From positions 764,765 through 828,764 of the forward strand of contig CM067589.1 in NCBI GenBank assembly GCA_034336665.1: a stretch of 64,000 nucleotides of DNA, read 5' to 3'. The DNA comes from Luscinia megarhynchos (Eukaryota; Chordata; Aves; Passeriformes; Turdidae). The notes below the pieces were generated by a model. The model worked only from the letters and a program-made list of their open reading frames with translations. It did no database searches and was not told the DNA's origin. The translations under genes and the position numbers were made by a program. Within the stretch, counting starts at the first letter, position 1. Each line of letters begins with the position of its first letter. Below, in pieces: positions 28,095 through 39,195 of this stretch.

Positions 28095-28430
28095 GCCATC
28101 CCAACCCCCATCCCAACCCCCATCCCCATCCCAACCCCCCATCCCAACCCCCATCCCCATCCCCATTCCCATTCCCATTCCCCATTCCCACTCCCATTCC
28201 CATTCCCATTCCCATTCCCATTCCCATCCCCATTCCCATTCCCATCCCATTCCCATTCCCATCCCATTCCCATTCCCATTCCCATTTCCCATTCCCATTC
28301 CCATCCCCACTCCCATTCCCATTCCCATTCCCATTCCCACTCCCCACTCCCATTCCCATTCCCCTCATTCCCATTCCCATTCCCATTCCCATTCCCATCC
28401 CCATCCCCATTCCCATTCCCATTCGTCCCT
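28095..28430. repeat. CCCATT hexanucleotide satellite
   Basis: CCCATTCCCATTCC array with CCCAACCCC at its left end, the same family as 1110-2480 and 7820-8550. Confidence 0.95.
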
Positions 28431-28599
28431 CCACTCCCAGTTCTCCCAGTGCTCCACCAGTGCAGGGCCGAGGATCTGGGGGAGCTGTGACCTCCTCATC
28501 CCACCAGCACCGCACCCCAAAATCCCACTGGGACCTCTGGACCCTTCCCAAAACACAGACCCTGGGCTGGGATCCTGCCGGGACGAGTCTGAGAGCAGG

Positions 28600-28980
28600 A
28601 TGAGGATTGGGGGGACTGGGGGGACTGGGAGGACTGGGACAGAGCAGGATTTGGGGTCTGGGAGGAGGATGAGGATTAGGGGACTGGGGCAGAGCAGGAT
28701 TTTGGGTCTGGGGGAGCAGGATCAGGACTGGGGGGACTGGGGGAGCAAGATTTAGGTTCTGGGGAGCAGGATGTGGCACAGGACTGGGGGAACTGGGACG
28801 ACTGGGGCAGAGCAGGATTTGGGGTCTGGGGGGAGCAGGATGAGGACTGGGGGGGGAACTGGGGGAAGCAGGATTTGGGGTCTGGGAGCAGGATCAGGAC
28901 TGGGAGGACTGGGGGACTGGGAGGAGTGGGGGGGGAGCAGGATTTTGGGGTCTGGGGGCTCCTGGAGCCCCCACGAAAGC
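28600..28980. repeat. GGGGACTGGGGCAGAGCAGG minisatellite
   Basis: Units of about 40 bases, GGACTGGGGGAGCAGGATTT plus GGGGTCTGGGAGCAGGATGA, in about nine variants. Confidence 0.9.
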
Positions 28981-29049
28981 TGGGACCACCCACGGGAATC
29001 TCGCCTCCCCAGGGCCTGAGCCCCAGCTGATTCCAGCTTCGTTTGAGAA

Positions 29050-29222
29050 TTTACACCGGGGAGCTCGGGGGGGTTTTGGGGGTTTGGGGGGCTCCGGGGG
29101 GTTTGGGGGTTTGGGGGATTTGGGGGGTTTGGGGGGTTTTGGGGGATTTGGGGGATTTGGGGGATTTGGGGGTTTGGGGGTTTGGGGGATTTGGGGGTTT
29201 GGGGCTTTGGGGGAGCGGCAAG
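29050..29222. repeat. TTTGGGGGATTTGGGGG repeat
   Basis: Eight-base GGGGGTTT / GGGGGATT steps, strongly G-quadruplex-prone on the plus strand. Confidence 0.95.
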
Positions 29223-29479
29223 AGCGGTGGGTGCCCCCCAAAAGCGCAGCGGGGTGTCCCCAGAGCCGGGGGTGGCACCCATGGGTGACAAAGGCGGGGG
29301 GGGTGGGGACAGCTGGGGGGGACAGAGCGGCGCTGTCACCTCCGGGTGCCCCCGGGCACAGCGATGTCCCCCAGACCCCCAAAAAATGCTGAGGGACAGA
29401 GGGGACACCCCAAGCCCCCTCCCAGCCCTGGGGCTGAGCGCTTTAAACGCGCTCGGAAAGGGAAAAATTTCCTCCTGGG

Positions 29480-29853
29480 TTATGAAATAAAATATAAAAT
29501 AAAATGAAATAAAATGTAAAATGAAATAAAATATAAAAATAAAATAAAATAAAATAAAATAAAATAAAATAAAAATAAAATAAAATATAAAATAAAATAT
29601 AAAGTAAAATAAAATAAAATAAAATAAAATATGAAATAAAATATAAAATAAAATATAAAGTAAAATAAAAATAAAATAAAATATAAAATAAAATATAAAT
29701 AAAAATTTAGAAAATAAAAACAAAATAAAAATAAAATAAAAAATGAAATGAAAAATTAAAAATGATATGAAATAAAATAAAATAAAATAAAATAAAAATA
29801 AAATAAAATAAAATAAAATAAAATAAAATAAAATAAAATAAAATAAAATAAAA
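29480..29853. repeat. (AAAAT)n microsatellite
   Basis: About 370 bases of AAAAT pentanucleotide with TATAAAAT and TGAAAT variants. The last 80 bases are nearly perfect. It may descend from the poly(A) tail of a retroposon, but no body was identified. Confidence 0.95.
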
Positions 29854-30114
29854 TCACGCTGAGGGGAGTGGGACAGGAGCGTGTCCCTGTCCCTGTCCCT
29901 GCTCCCGGGGGTGTCGCTCCGAGCCCGTCCCTGTCCCCAGCGCGTCCGCGGGCGCTGATCCGCGCTCGGGGTGCCCGGGGGGTCCCGGGGGGTCCCGGGG
30001 GCGGCGGTGCCGCGGGGCTGCGCCGTCTGGGCCGCCCGTCCCGCGGGGACCGCCCGGGGCGCAGACGGGCCGGGCGGAGCTCCCGGGACACCGCGCGGCT
30101 CGGGGGGGCCACGC

Positions 30115-30560
30115 CCAGACGGCACTGCCAGGGGGGACCAGGGGGGACAGGGGGGAGCAGGGGGAGGGGCACAGGGGGGACCGGGGGCGATCAGGGGGGA
30201 CCGAGGGAGGGACCAGGGGGAATAGGGGAGACCGGGGAGGATCAGGAGGGGACCAGGGGGGACCGGGGGGACAGGGGGGACCGGGGGAATAGGGGGGATC
30301 AGGGGAGGGATCGAGGGGATCGAGGGGACCGGGGGGGATCAGGGGGAACCGGGGGAGACCGGGGGAGGGATCCGGGGGGGATCGAGGGGACCGGGGTGGA
30401 CCGGGGGAGGATCAGGGGGACCAGGGGGGGACCAGGGGGGGACCAGGGGGGACCGGGGGGGACCAGGGGGGACAGCTTGGCGGGACCGGGGGGCATCGAG
30501 GGGACCGGGGGGGACCGGGGGGACCCAGGGGGGGACCCGGAGGCAGCAGCACGGGGGGAC
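30115..30560. repeat. GGGGACCGGGGG minisatellite
   Basis: Poly-G-interrupted units (GGGGGGACCAGGGGGGACCG and GGGGGATCGAGGGGACC), about 12 to 15 bases, G-rich on the plus strand. A short (TGTCACAGCCCCCACGGGGG)n block follows at 30607-30690. Confidence 0.95.
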
Positions 30561-31084
30561 GGGAGGTGAGGAAGGGAGGGTGGCACCGGGGGTGCCGGTC
30601 CTAGGGGGTGTCACGGTCCCCACGGGGGTGTCACAGCCCCCACGGGGGTGTCACAGCCCCCACGGGAGTGTCACAGCCCCCACGGGAGTGTCCCAATCCA
30701 GGACACAGCCCCCTCCGTGTCCTCGCTCTGCGCCCCCACGCAAGGGGACAAGGACGGAGCTGGCACGGCGCTGCCCACCGCCCCCCGAGGCCAGGGCCGC
30801 CCGCTGAGATCTCTATCGCGATTATCGCGACGGGATTCCCCCGCCCGCGGCGGGCGCCGGGTCACGGCGTGCCCGGAGGCAGCGATTCCTCAGCGGGAGC
30901 CGGAATTCCCGTCGGGGCTCGACCTCTGCGACGCGGCGGAGGAGCTGGCGGCTCGGTGGAGGGTTAAATGCGATTTTTAATTTGGGTTTTAATTAGTCTC
31001 GTGCTAATCTCGCTGCCGTATCTGCGCCCGGCTGTCAGTCACGGCCTGGGGAAACCGGCCCGGCGCGGGCGGGGAGCGCAGAGC

Positions 31085-31791
31085 GGAGCGGGGAGACAGC
31101 GGGGACACGGGGACAGGGATGGGGATGGGGACACGGGGACAGGGATGGGGATGGGGACACGGGGACAGGGACAGGGACACAAGGGCACAGGGACAGAGGG
31201 ACAGGGACACGGGGACACGGGGACAGGGATGGGGATGGGGACACGGGGACGCGGGGGTGGGGACAGGGATGGGGGATGGGGACACGGGATGGGGATGGGG
31301 ACACGGGGACAGGGATGGGGACCCGGGCACGCGGGGACACGGGGACAGGGACACGGGGACACGGGATGGGGACAGGGATGGGGACAGGGATGGGGATGGG
31401 GACACGGGGACACGGGGACAGGGATGGGGATGGGGACACGGGGACACGCGGGGACACGGGGACAGGGACACGGGGACACGGGATGGGGACAGGGATGGGG
31501 ACAGGGATGGGGATGGGGACACCGGGGACACGGGGACAGGGATAGCACCAGGGACACAAGGACACAGGGACAGAGGGACAGGGACACGGGGGACACGGGA
31601 TGGGGACAGGGATGGGGACACGGGGACACGGGGACACAGGGACACAGGGACACAGGGACACAGGGACAGGGATGGGGACAGGGACAAGGACAGGGACACA
31701 GGGACACAAGGATGGGGACAGGGACACAGGGACAGGGACACAGGGACAGGGATGGGGACAAGGACAGGACAGAGACACAGGGACACGGGGA

Positions 31792-31825
<34 letters not shown>

Positions 31826-31850
31826 CAGGGAAGGGGACAGCGGCACTGGG
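31085..31850. repeat. GGGGACACGGGGACAGGGATG minisatellite (left arm of inverted pair)
   Basis: Six-base GGGGACA / GGGATG steps with 60- to 100-base higher-order repeats, G-rich on plus. It is the reverse complement in type of 32035-32720. Confidence 0.95.
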
Positions 31851-32034
31851 AAAAGGGGACACGGGTGTCGCAGGAATGGGACATGGCTGCAACGGGGACA
31901 AGGGACACGGGGAGGGACCGGGGCGGGAGGAGCTGCGGTTCCCGGAACCGAGCTGGGCACGGGGCGGGGACAGGGGCGCGGGGACAGGGACACTCGTGTC
32001 CTCGCTCCGTGTCACGGCTGCGGGTCCCCCGGTG

Positions 32035-32720
32035 TGTCCCCATGTGTTCGTGTCCCCGTGTCCCCATCCCAGCATGAGCGTCCCTGTCGCCTCTCCCTGC
32101 ACAGACTCTGTCCCTGTGTCCCCGTGTCCCCATATCCCCGTGTCCCCGTGTCCCTGTGTCCCTGTGTCCCTCTGTCCCCGTGTCCCTGTGTCCCCGTGTC
32201 CCTCTGTCCCCGTGTCCCTGTGTCCCCGTGTCCTGTGTCCCTGTGTCCTCTGTCCCCGTGTCCCTGTGTCCCCATATCCCTGTGTCCCTGTTTCCCGTGT
32301 CCTCTGTCCCCGTGTCCCTGTGTCCCCGTGTCCCTCTGTCCCTGTGTCCCCGTGTCCCTGTGTCCCTGTGTCCCTCTGTCCCCGTGTCCCTCTGTCCCTG
32401 TGTCCCCGTGTCCCCGTGTCCCCGTGTCCCCATGTCCCTGTGTCCCCATGTCCCCATGTCCCTGTGTCCCTCTGTCCCTCTGTCCCCGTGTCCCCTTGTC
32501 CCCATGTCCCCATATTCCTGTGTCCCTGTGTCCCCATGTCCCTGTCTCCCTGTGTCCCTCTGTCCCCGTGTCCCCATCCCAGCCTGAGCGTCCCGGTCGC
32601 CTCTCCCTGCACAGACACCGTCCCCGTGTCCCTCTGTCCCCGTGTCCCCATATTCCTGTGTCCCTCTGTCCCCGTGTCCCCATGTCCCTTTGTCCCCGTG
32701 TCCCCATCCCAGCCACGCCG
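32035..32720. repeat. TGTCCCCGTGTCCCTGTG minisatellite (right arm of inverted pair)
   Basis: C-rich on plus, TGTCCCCGTGTCCC steps. A longer unit, CATCCCAGCATGAGCGTCCC plus TGTCGCCTCTCCCTGCACAG, occurs at about 32066-32105 and again at 32575-32614. Confidence 0.95.
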
Positions 32721-32964
32721 TGCCAAGCAGCGCTGTCCCCTCTCGCTGCTCATCAGTGTCACCTCCAGGACGGTGGCGATGTCGCTTTCCCGGGCACGGT
32801 GACACGGATCGCGTCACTCCCGCCTGGGGAAACTGAGGCACGGAGCGACAGGAGGCGGCTCGTCCCCGCAGCCGGGGCGGGACCGGCGGCAGCGGAGCGT
32901 CCCCGGAGCCACCCGGGGGGCGACCCTGTCCCCTCCCTCCCCCCCGGCAGCCTCGGGGTCCGCA

Positions 32965-33690
32965 CCTGGGAGGTGACAATGCCATTTGGGATGTCCCCGC
33001 CAGCTGGGCTGATGTCGCAGGGTCCCCCCCGTGGGTGACAATGCCATTTGTGTGTCCCGGCCAGCCCGGCTGATGTCGCAGGGTCCCCTCTGTGGGTGAC
33101 AATGTCATTTGGGATGTCACTGCTACCCCGGGCTGATGTCGCAGGGTCCCCTCTGTGGGTGACAACGCCATTTGTGTGTCCCCGCCAGCCCGGGTTGATG
33201 TCGCAGGGGCCCCCCGTGGGTGACAACGCCATTTGTGTGTCCCCGCCATCCCGGCTGATGTCGCAGGGTCCCCTCAGTGGGTGACAATGCCATCTGTGTG
33301 TCCCCCGCCAGCCCGGGCTGGTGTCGCAGGGTCCCCCTCTGTGGGTGACAACGCCATTTGGGATGTCACTGCCACTCCGGGCTGATGTCGCAGGGTCCCC
33401 CCCGTGGGTGACAATGTCATTTGGGATGTCACTGCCACCCCGGGCTGATGTCGCAGGGTCCCCTCTGTGGGTGACAATGCCATTTGTGTGTCCCGTGCCA
33501 TCCCGGCTGATGTCACAGAGTCCCCTCAGTGGGTGACAATGCCATTTGTGTGTCCCCGCCACCCCGGGCTGGTGTCGCAGGGTCCCGTCTGTGGGTGACA
33601 ATGTCATTTGGGATGTCACTGCCACCCCGGGCTGATGTCGCAGGGTCCCCTCTGTGGGTGACAACGCCATTTGTGTGTCCCCGGCAGTTC
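32965..33690. repeat. About 60-bp minisatellite
   Basis: About 12 copies of GTGGGTGACAATGCCATTTG, TGTGTCCCCGCCAGCCC and GGGCTGATGTCGCAGGGTCC. Intergenic, 5' of SP2. Confidence 0.95.
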
Positions 33691-33699
33691 CCGGGTCCC

Positions 33700-34380
33700 G
33701 CTCGGTGCCTCAGGGACAGAACCCAGGTCCGGCCCAGCTGTCCCCGAGTGGCGGCCACCTCCCGCACGTGGCTGTCCCCGTGTCCCGTGTCCCGTGTCCC
33801 GTGTCGCGTGTCCCCGTGTCCCCAACGCCGCGTCCGCGCCGCTTCCCGCAGCTTTTACGAGCGCCGCCGCATCCGCGCTGTCCCCGGCGATGTCCCCGAG
33901 CGTCCCCAACCCTTGCGACCCCTCCGGGCCACCCAACCCCACCCTAGGGCGCGATGGGGACACTCAGGGCACCCCCGGAGTGGCCGGCGGGACCCCCGCG
34001 CGGCTTTTTGGGGCGTCTGGCGGGGTCGGGGCGGCGGTGCCAGGCGGGTGAGTAAGCGGAGCGGTAATTAGAGGGAGGGAGGCTCTCGCCGCAGCAGGTT
34101 CCCACAAATGGAGGCCCCGCGGCCACAGACACGGCGCAACAAAGCACCGAGCAATTATTTGGCTCCAGCGGGAGCTGCCGGGCCCGTGGGGGCTGGAGGC
34201 AGCCGGGCACCCCCCGGGCTGGCAGCGCCAGGGCTGCGGGACACCCCGAAAAACGGGGATGGGGACCCCCCCGAGCCCCTCTTGAGCATCCCCCCTCGGT
34301 GAGGAGCTGGGGAGATCCATCGGTTTTGGGTGATGCAAAATATGTTAATGGGGTTGGGGATCGCCGGTGATTCTAGCGCT
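33700..34380. other. GC-rich intergenic DNA, no gene recognised
   Basis: CpG-rich unique sequence with no recognised exon. It contains a TAATTAGAGG near 34065 and CAATTATTTGG near 34153, but nothing that defines a feature. Confidence 0.4.
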
Positions 34381-34384
34381 GTGA

Positions 34385-34985
34385 ATGTCCCAAAAATCTC
34401 CGAGCATCCTGAATTCCCAAAAATCTCTGAGCATCCTGAACTCCCCAAAAACCTCCGAGCATCCTGAATTCCCAAAAATCTCTGAGCGTCCTGAACTCCC
34501 AAAAACCTCCGAGCATCCTGAACTCCCAAAAAACCCGGAGCATCCTGAACTCCCCAAAAACCTCCGAGCATCCTGAATTCCTAAAAATCTCTGAGCGTCC
34601 TGAACTCCCAAAAACCTCCGAGCGTCCTGAACTCCCCAAAAACCTCCGAGCATCCTGAACCCCCCAAAAACCTCCGAGCATCCTGAACCCCCAAAAAACT
34701 CTGAGCATCCTGAACCCCCAAAAACTCCGAGCATCCTGAACCCCCCAAAAACCTCTGAGCATCCTGAACCCCTCAAAACCTCCGAGCGTCCTGAACCCCC
34801 AAAAACTCTGAGCATCCTGAACCCCCCAAAAATCTCTGAGCATCCTGAACCCTCAAAAACCTCTGAACATCCTGAACCCCTCAAAACCTCTGAGCATCCT
34901 GAACCCCCCAAAAATCTCTGAGCATCCTGAATCCCCCAAAAATCTCTGAGCATCCTGAACCCCCAAAAAACTCCGAGCATCCTGA
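34385..34985. repeat. About 29-bp CCTCCGAGCATCCTGAA minisatellite
   Basis: About 21 copies of CCCCCAAAAACCTCCGAGCA plus TCCTGAA, with CTCTGAGCATCC variants. Confidence 0.95.
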
Positions 34986-35404
34986 ATTCCCAAATTCTGC
35001 AAGGGCAATGGGGACCCCAATCTTCTCTGGTGCACTACCCCACAAGAACCCCGATTTTTGTAAGGGGTTGGGGATCCCCATCGCCTTTGCGTACCCCAAA
35101 ATCTGTTAAGAGACTGGACACGCCTTTTAGAGCTTTGAGCCCCCCAAAATCCTCCAAGCACCCTGAACCCCCGAACTTCTGCTGGGGGCTGGGGACCCCT
35201 CAGAGGAGATGGGGCACCCCAAGTTCTGCAGGGGGACGGGACGCCCCAAACCCCGCTGTGTCCCCTCTCCGGAGGGGCTGGGGTCCCTCAGGAGCGCCAT
35301 CACTCCCGGGACCCCCCAAATCCTCCTCACTGACCACGCGGGGCGCGCCCGCCATGGGTGAGGGGCGCGGGGGATCCCCGGGACTCCCCACCCGCCCGGG
35401 GGAC

Positions 35405-35900
35405 CCCGCTGACGTCATCCGGCTTCCACCGCTCCGCCAATCACAAGCGCAGCTCGTCCGCCTCGCGCCGTCCATTGCTTGGTTGAGCTGTCAATCAAAA
35501 TTTGTAACCAATTAAAACGCGCATTTTGTGCTGGTGGGTTCCGCCTCCTTGAAAGCCTGTCAATCAAAGAGCGGATGGACACTGGCTGGGCTTTCGCCCA
35601 TTGGCTGTCTGAGCTGTCAATCAAATATCTGCTCTGTTATTGGCTTTTCTCTGCCGTCCGTCACTCCGCAGCTCCGCGCCCATTGGCGGAGCCGCCCCTC
35701 CATCACGGTTTTTACTGCTCACCGCAGCTGTCAATCAACCCCTACCCCTCCTCTGATTGGCCGCCTCTCCACAACCTCACCCCCCATTGGCCAGAGCGCT
35801 GAAAAGCCGTGCGCCCATTGGTCAAAACCCCCGCGGGGGGGCGGGCGCAGCAGGGCGGTGCCCAGCGAAGGAAGATGGCGCCGTGAGCGGGTCGGAGCCG
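35405..35900 (+). promoter_or_regulatory. SP2 promoter: CRE, eight CCAAT boxes, four TGATTGACAG elements
   Basis: A unique CpG-containing region. CRE palindrome TGACGTCA lies at 35410-35417. CCAAT occurs forward at 35437 and 35508, and inverted (ATTGG) at 35600, 35639, 35682, 35756, 35786 and 35817. CTGTCAATCA, the reverse complement of the PBX/PREP-MEIS decamer TGATTGACAG, occurs at 35488, 35557, 35614 and 35728. A YY1-like AAGATGGCG lies at 35873-35881, near the expected start site. NF-Y binds CCAAT boxes. Mammalian Sp2 is known to be recruited to chromatin mainly through NF-Y at CCAAT promoters, so this layout suggests autoregulation (inference). Confidence 0.85.
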
Positions 35901-35930
35901 CCGCCGCCCCCGGCCGGTCAGTGCGGGGGG
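35860..35930 (+). other. Probable non-coding first exon of SP2
   Basis: The GC-rich sequence around GGAAGATGGCGCCGTGAGCG follows the CCAAT/TGATTGACAG cluster and is the natural transcription start zone. Possible donors are CCGTGAGCGG at 35883 and CCGGTCAGTG at about 35918, neither ideal. The ATG in GATGGCGCCGTGA gives only Met-Ala-Pro-stop, so this exon is taken as untranslated. Confidence 0.45.
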
Positions 35931-36294
35931 AGCGGAGCCCGGGGCGCGGCCGCGGCGGGGCCGCCGGGGCGGGGAGCGACCTGCGGCCTCTTCCAGCCGC
36001 CCTCCCTCAGCGCCCGGCGGGCGGGCGGCGCTTCCGGCAGCGGGGCCCGGTCAGGGGCGGGCCCGGCCTTTGGGACCCGCCTCCCCCGGGGGGATCCGGG
36101 GCCGTGAGGGGATTCTCGGGACCCCCTGAGCCCGGGGGTCCGTGTGGAGCCGCTGCGGGATTTTGGGAGTTTTGGGCGGGATTTGAGGCAGGAATTTTGT
36201 GGCGTTTGGAGAAGGACTGGGGTTGGTTCCCTCAGAAGGGTTTGTGGGGTTGGGGGGATTTGGGCTCTGCGGGGATTCGGTTCCCTGAGGGGAT

Positions 36295-37460
36295 TGGGGA
36301 GAGTTCCCAAATTTCCCTCATGGGATTTGGGATGGTTCCCTAATTTCCCTCATGGGATTCATTCCCTGGTGGGATTTGGGATGGTTCCCAAATTTCCCTC
36401 ATGGGATTTGAGATGGTTCCCAAATTTCCCTCATGGGATTTGGGATGGTTCCCAAATTTCCCTCATGGGATTCATTTCCCTCATGGGATTTGGGATTGAT
36501 CCTAAATTTCCCTGGTGGGATTTGGGATATTATTTCCAAATTTCCCTCATAGGATTCATTCCCTGATGGGATTTGGGATGGTTTCCAAATTTCCCTCGTG
36601 AGATTTGAGATGGTTCCCAAATTTCCCTCATGGGATTTATTCCCTGATGGGATTCAGGACGGTTCCCAAATTTCCCTCATGGGATTTGGGATGGTTCCCA
36701 AATTTTCCTCACGGGATTCCTGATGGTTCCCAAATTTCCCTCGTGAGATTTGGGATGGTTCCCAAATTTCTCTCGTGGGATTAATTTCCCTGGTGGGATT
36801 TGGGATTGTTTCCAAATTTCCCTCATGGGATTTGGGATAGTTCCCAAATTTTCCTCACGGGATTCATCCCCTGGTGGAATTTGGGATTGTTCCCAAATTT
36901 CCCTCATGAGATTTGAGATGGTTCCCAAATTTCCCTCATGAGATTTGAGATGGTTCCCAAATTTCCCTCATGAGATTTGGGATGGTTCCCAAATTTCCCT
37001 CGTGAGATTTGGGATGGTTCCCAAATTTCTCTCGTGGGATTAATTTCCCTGGTGGGATTTGGGATTGTTTCTAAATTTCCCTCATGGGATTTGGGATGGT
37101 TCCCAAATTTTCCTCATGGGATTCATCCCCTGGTGGGATTTGGGATGGTTCCCAAACTTCCCTCATGAGATTTGGGACGGCTCCCAAATTTTCCTGATGG
37201 GATTTGAGATTATTTCTAAATTTCCCTCATAGGATTCATTCCCTGGTGGGATTTGGGATGGTTCCCAAATTTCTCTCGTGGGATTTGGAATGGTTCCCAA
37301 ATTTCTCTCGTGGGATTTGGGATTGATCCTAAATTTCCCTGATGGGATTTGGGATTGTTCCCAAATTTCCCTCATGGGATTCCCGATGGTTCCCAAATTT
37401 CTCTCGTGGAATTAATTTCCCTCATGGGATTTGGGATGGTTCCCAAATTTCCTGATGGGA
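36295..37460. repeat. About 32-bp minisatellite, SP2 intron 1
   Basis: About 33 copies of TTTGGGATGGTTCCCAAATT plus TCCCTCATGGGA. The inner TTTGGGATGGTTCCCAAA is itself nearly palindromic, so each unit can form a small hairpin. Confidence 0.95.
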
Positions 37461-38285
37461 TTTCTCCAGGGAAAATGGGATTTCTCCCAAAAAAAATGGG
37501 ATCTCTGCTGGGAAAATGGGATTTCTCCAGGGAGAGTGGGATTTCTCCCAGAAAATTTGGATTTCTCCAGGGAAAATGGGATTTCTCCAGGACCTGCCTC
37601 CTCCCTGCCCGGCTCAGATTCGCCCTCAGGGCTGTTAATCCTCAGCTCTGCCCTAAATTCCGATCCAGGGGAGGGAGCAGCCACACAAAATCCCCGGAAG
37701 AACATCCCTGCCTCTTCCTGGGGATCTCAAAGACTTTTCCCATTTTTTTTCCTGCTCTCTGTGTCTTCATTTGAGGAAATTCCCCATTCCCAGGGAGGAA
37801 ATGTTATGCCAGGATATCTGAGAGGTTTTTTTTTTGGGTCTCACCTCGGGTTTTCCCAGAGTTTTGGCTGCTGCTCCATCTCCTGGAGGAATTTTCTGCT
37901 TTAAGAGTCCCTGGGATCTGGCAAAGCTCCAAAATGAAGGAAATTCCTCCTTTTCCCTTTTTTTTTCACATTCTGGCTGCTTCCAGGAAAGACTTTCCTG
38001 AGGTCAGGGCTGTCCCTGTCACCCTCAGCCACCCAAAATTCTTGGAATCTTATCCAGGGGAATTTCATGGAGTGACAGCTGGATGGGGGCGAGTGGGGAA
38101 ATCTGCCAAAGGAAATTTGTTTTTAAATCCAGAACAAAACATGGAGCAAATTGTGAGGATTTAGGAGGCTTTTTTTTCTTTTTTTTTCTGGTTTAAACCC
38201 TTTAAAAAGAAACTGTTCACAACCAGAAATATTTCCCTGAATTCCTTTTAATTCCCAAAGCTGGAAAAACAGGCAGCAGGGAGAT
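37461..38285. other. SP2 intron 1, non-repetitive part
   Basis: Begins with a few GGGAAAATGGGATTTCTCC repeats (37460-37590), then moderately AT-rich unique sequence. No exon recognised. Confidence 0.5.
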
Positions 38286-38289
38286 GGTG

Positions 38290-38975
38290 TGGGAAGATTT
38301 TGGGCTTGAAACAAGATTTGGGGGTGGAAACAGGAAGATTTTGGGATTAGAATGGGAAGATTTTGGGTTTGAAATATGAAGATTATGGGCTGGGAATGGG
38401 AAGATTTCAGGATGCAAACAGGAAGATTTCAGGATTGGAATGGGAAGATTTGGGACTTAAAACAAGAAGATTTCAGGCTGGAACTGGGAAGATTTTGGGA
38501 TGGGAATGGAAAGATTTCAGGTTGGAAATGGGAGTATTTCAGGGTGGAAACAGGGAAGATTTTGGGATGGGAATATTTGGGGCTGGGAATGGGAACATTT
38601 CAGGCTGGAAATGGGAAGATTTCAGGGTGGAAACAAGAAGATTTTGGGATTAGAATGGGAAGATTTGGGGCTCAAAACAAGATTTCAGACTGGGAATGGG
38701 AAGATTTCAGGCTGAAAATGGGAAGATTTCAGGCTGAAAATGGGAAGATTTCAGGGTGGAAACACAAAGATTTCAGATTGGGAATGGGAAGATTTAAGGC
38801 TGGAAACAGGAAGATTTCAAGCTGGAAATGGGAAGATTTCAGGGTGGAAACAGGAAGATTTTGGGGTAGAACTGGGAGGATTTTGGGTTGGGAACATGAA
38901 GATTTCGGGCTGGGAATTGGAAGATTTCAGGGTTGAAAACAGGAAGATTTTGGGGTAGAACTGAGAAGATTTCAC
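38290..38975. repeat. About 22-bp GGAAGATTTCAGGCTGGAAAT minisatellite, SP2 intron 1
   Basis: About 30 copies of AATGGGAAGATTTCAGGCTGG with TTTTGGGATGG and CAGGGTGGAAAC variants. Confidence 0.95.
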
Positions 38976-39195
38976 CTCCCTGGGCACCCCTGCCTTAAAA
39001 CTGGGATCTGTGAAAACACCTGGAAATCCAGGAATACCCCCTGGAATTCCTCCCCCAAACCATGGTGGAGAAACTGAATCCCTGGGGGCAATCCCATACC
39101 CCTGGGTGAGGTGGGATAATTTTGGGGGGGACAAATCCTAAATCCCAAATCCTAAATCCTGAATGCTGCTGTGTCCCCACAGCTGGAGGGACAGC

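Noticed and set aside
29480..29853. AT-rich frame of Phe/Ile/Leu/Tyr residues as a membrane protein
   Set aside because: It is the reverse-strand translation of an (AAAAT)n microsatellite.
35874..35885. ATG at 35876 as the SP2 start codon
   Set aside because: Reads Met-Ala-Pro then stop. The homologous protein start is in the exon at 39183.
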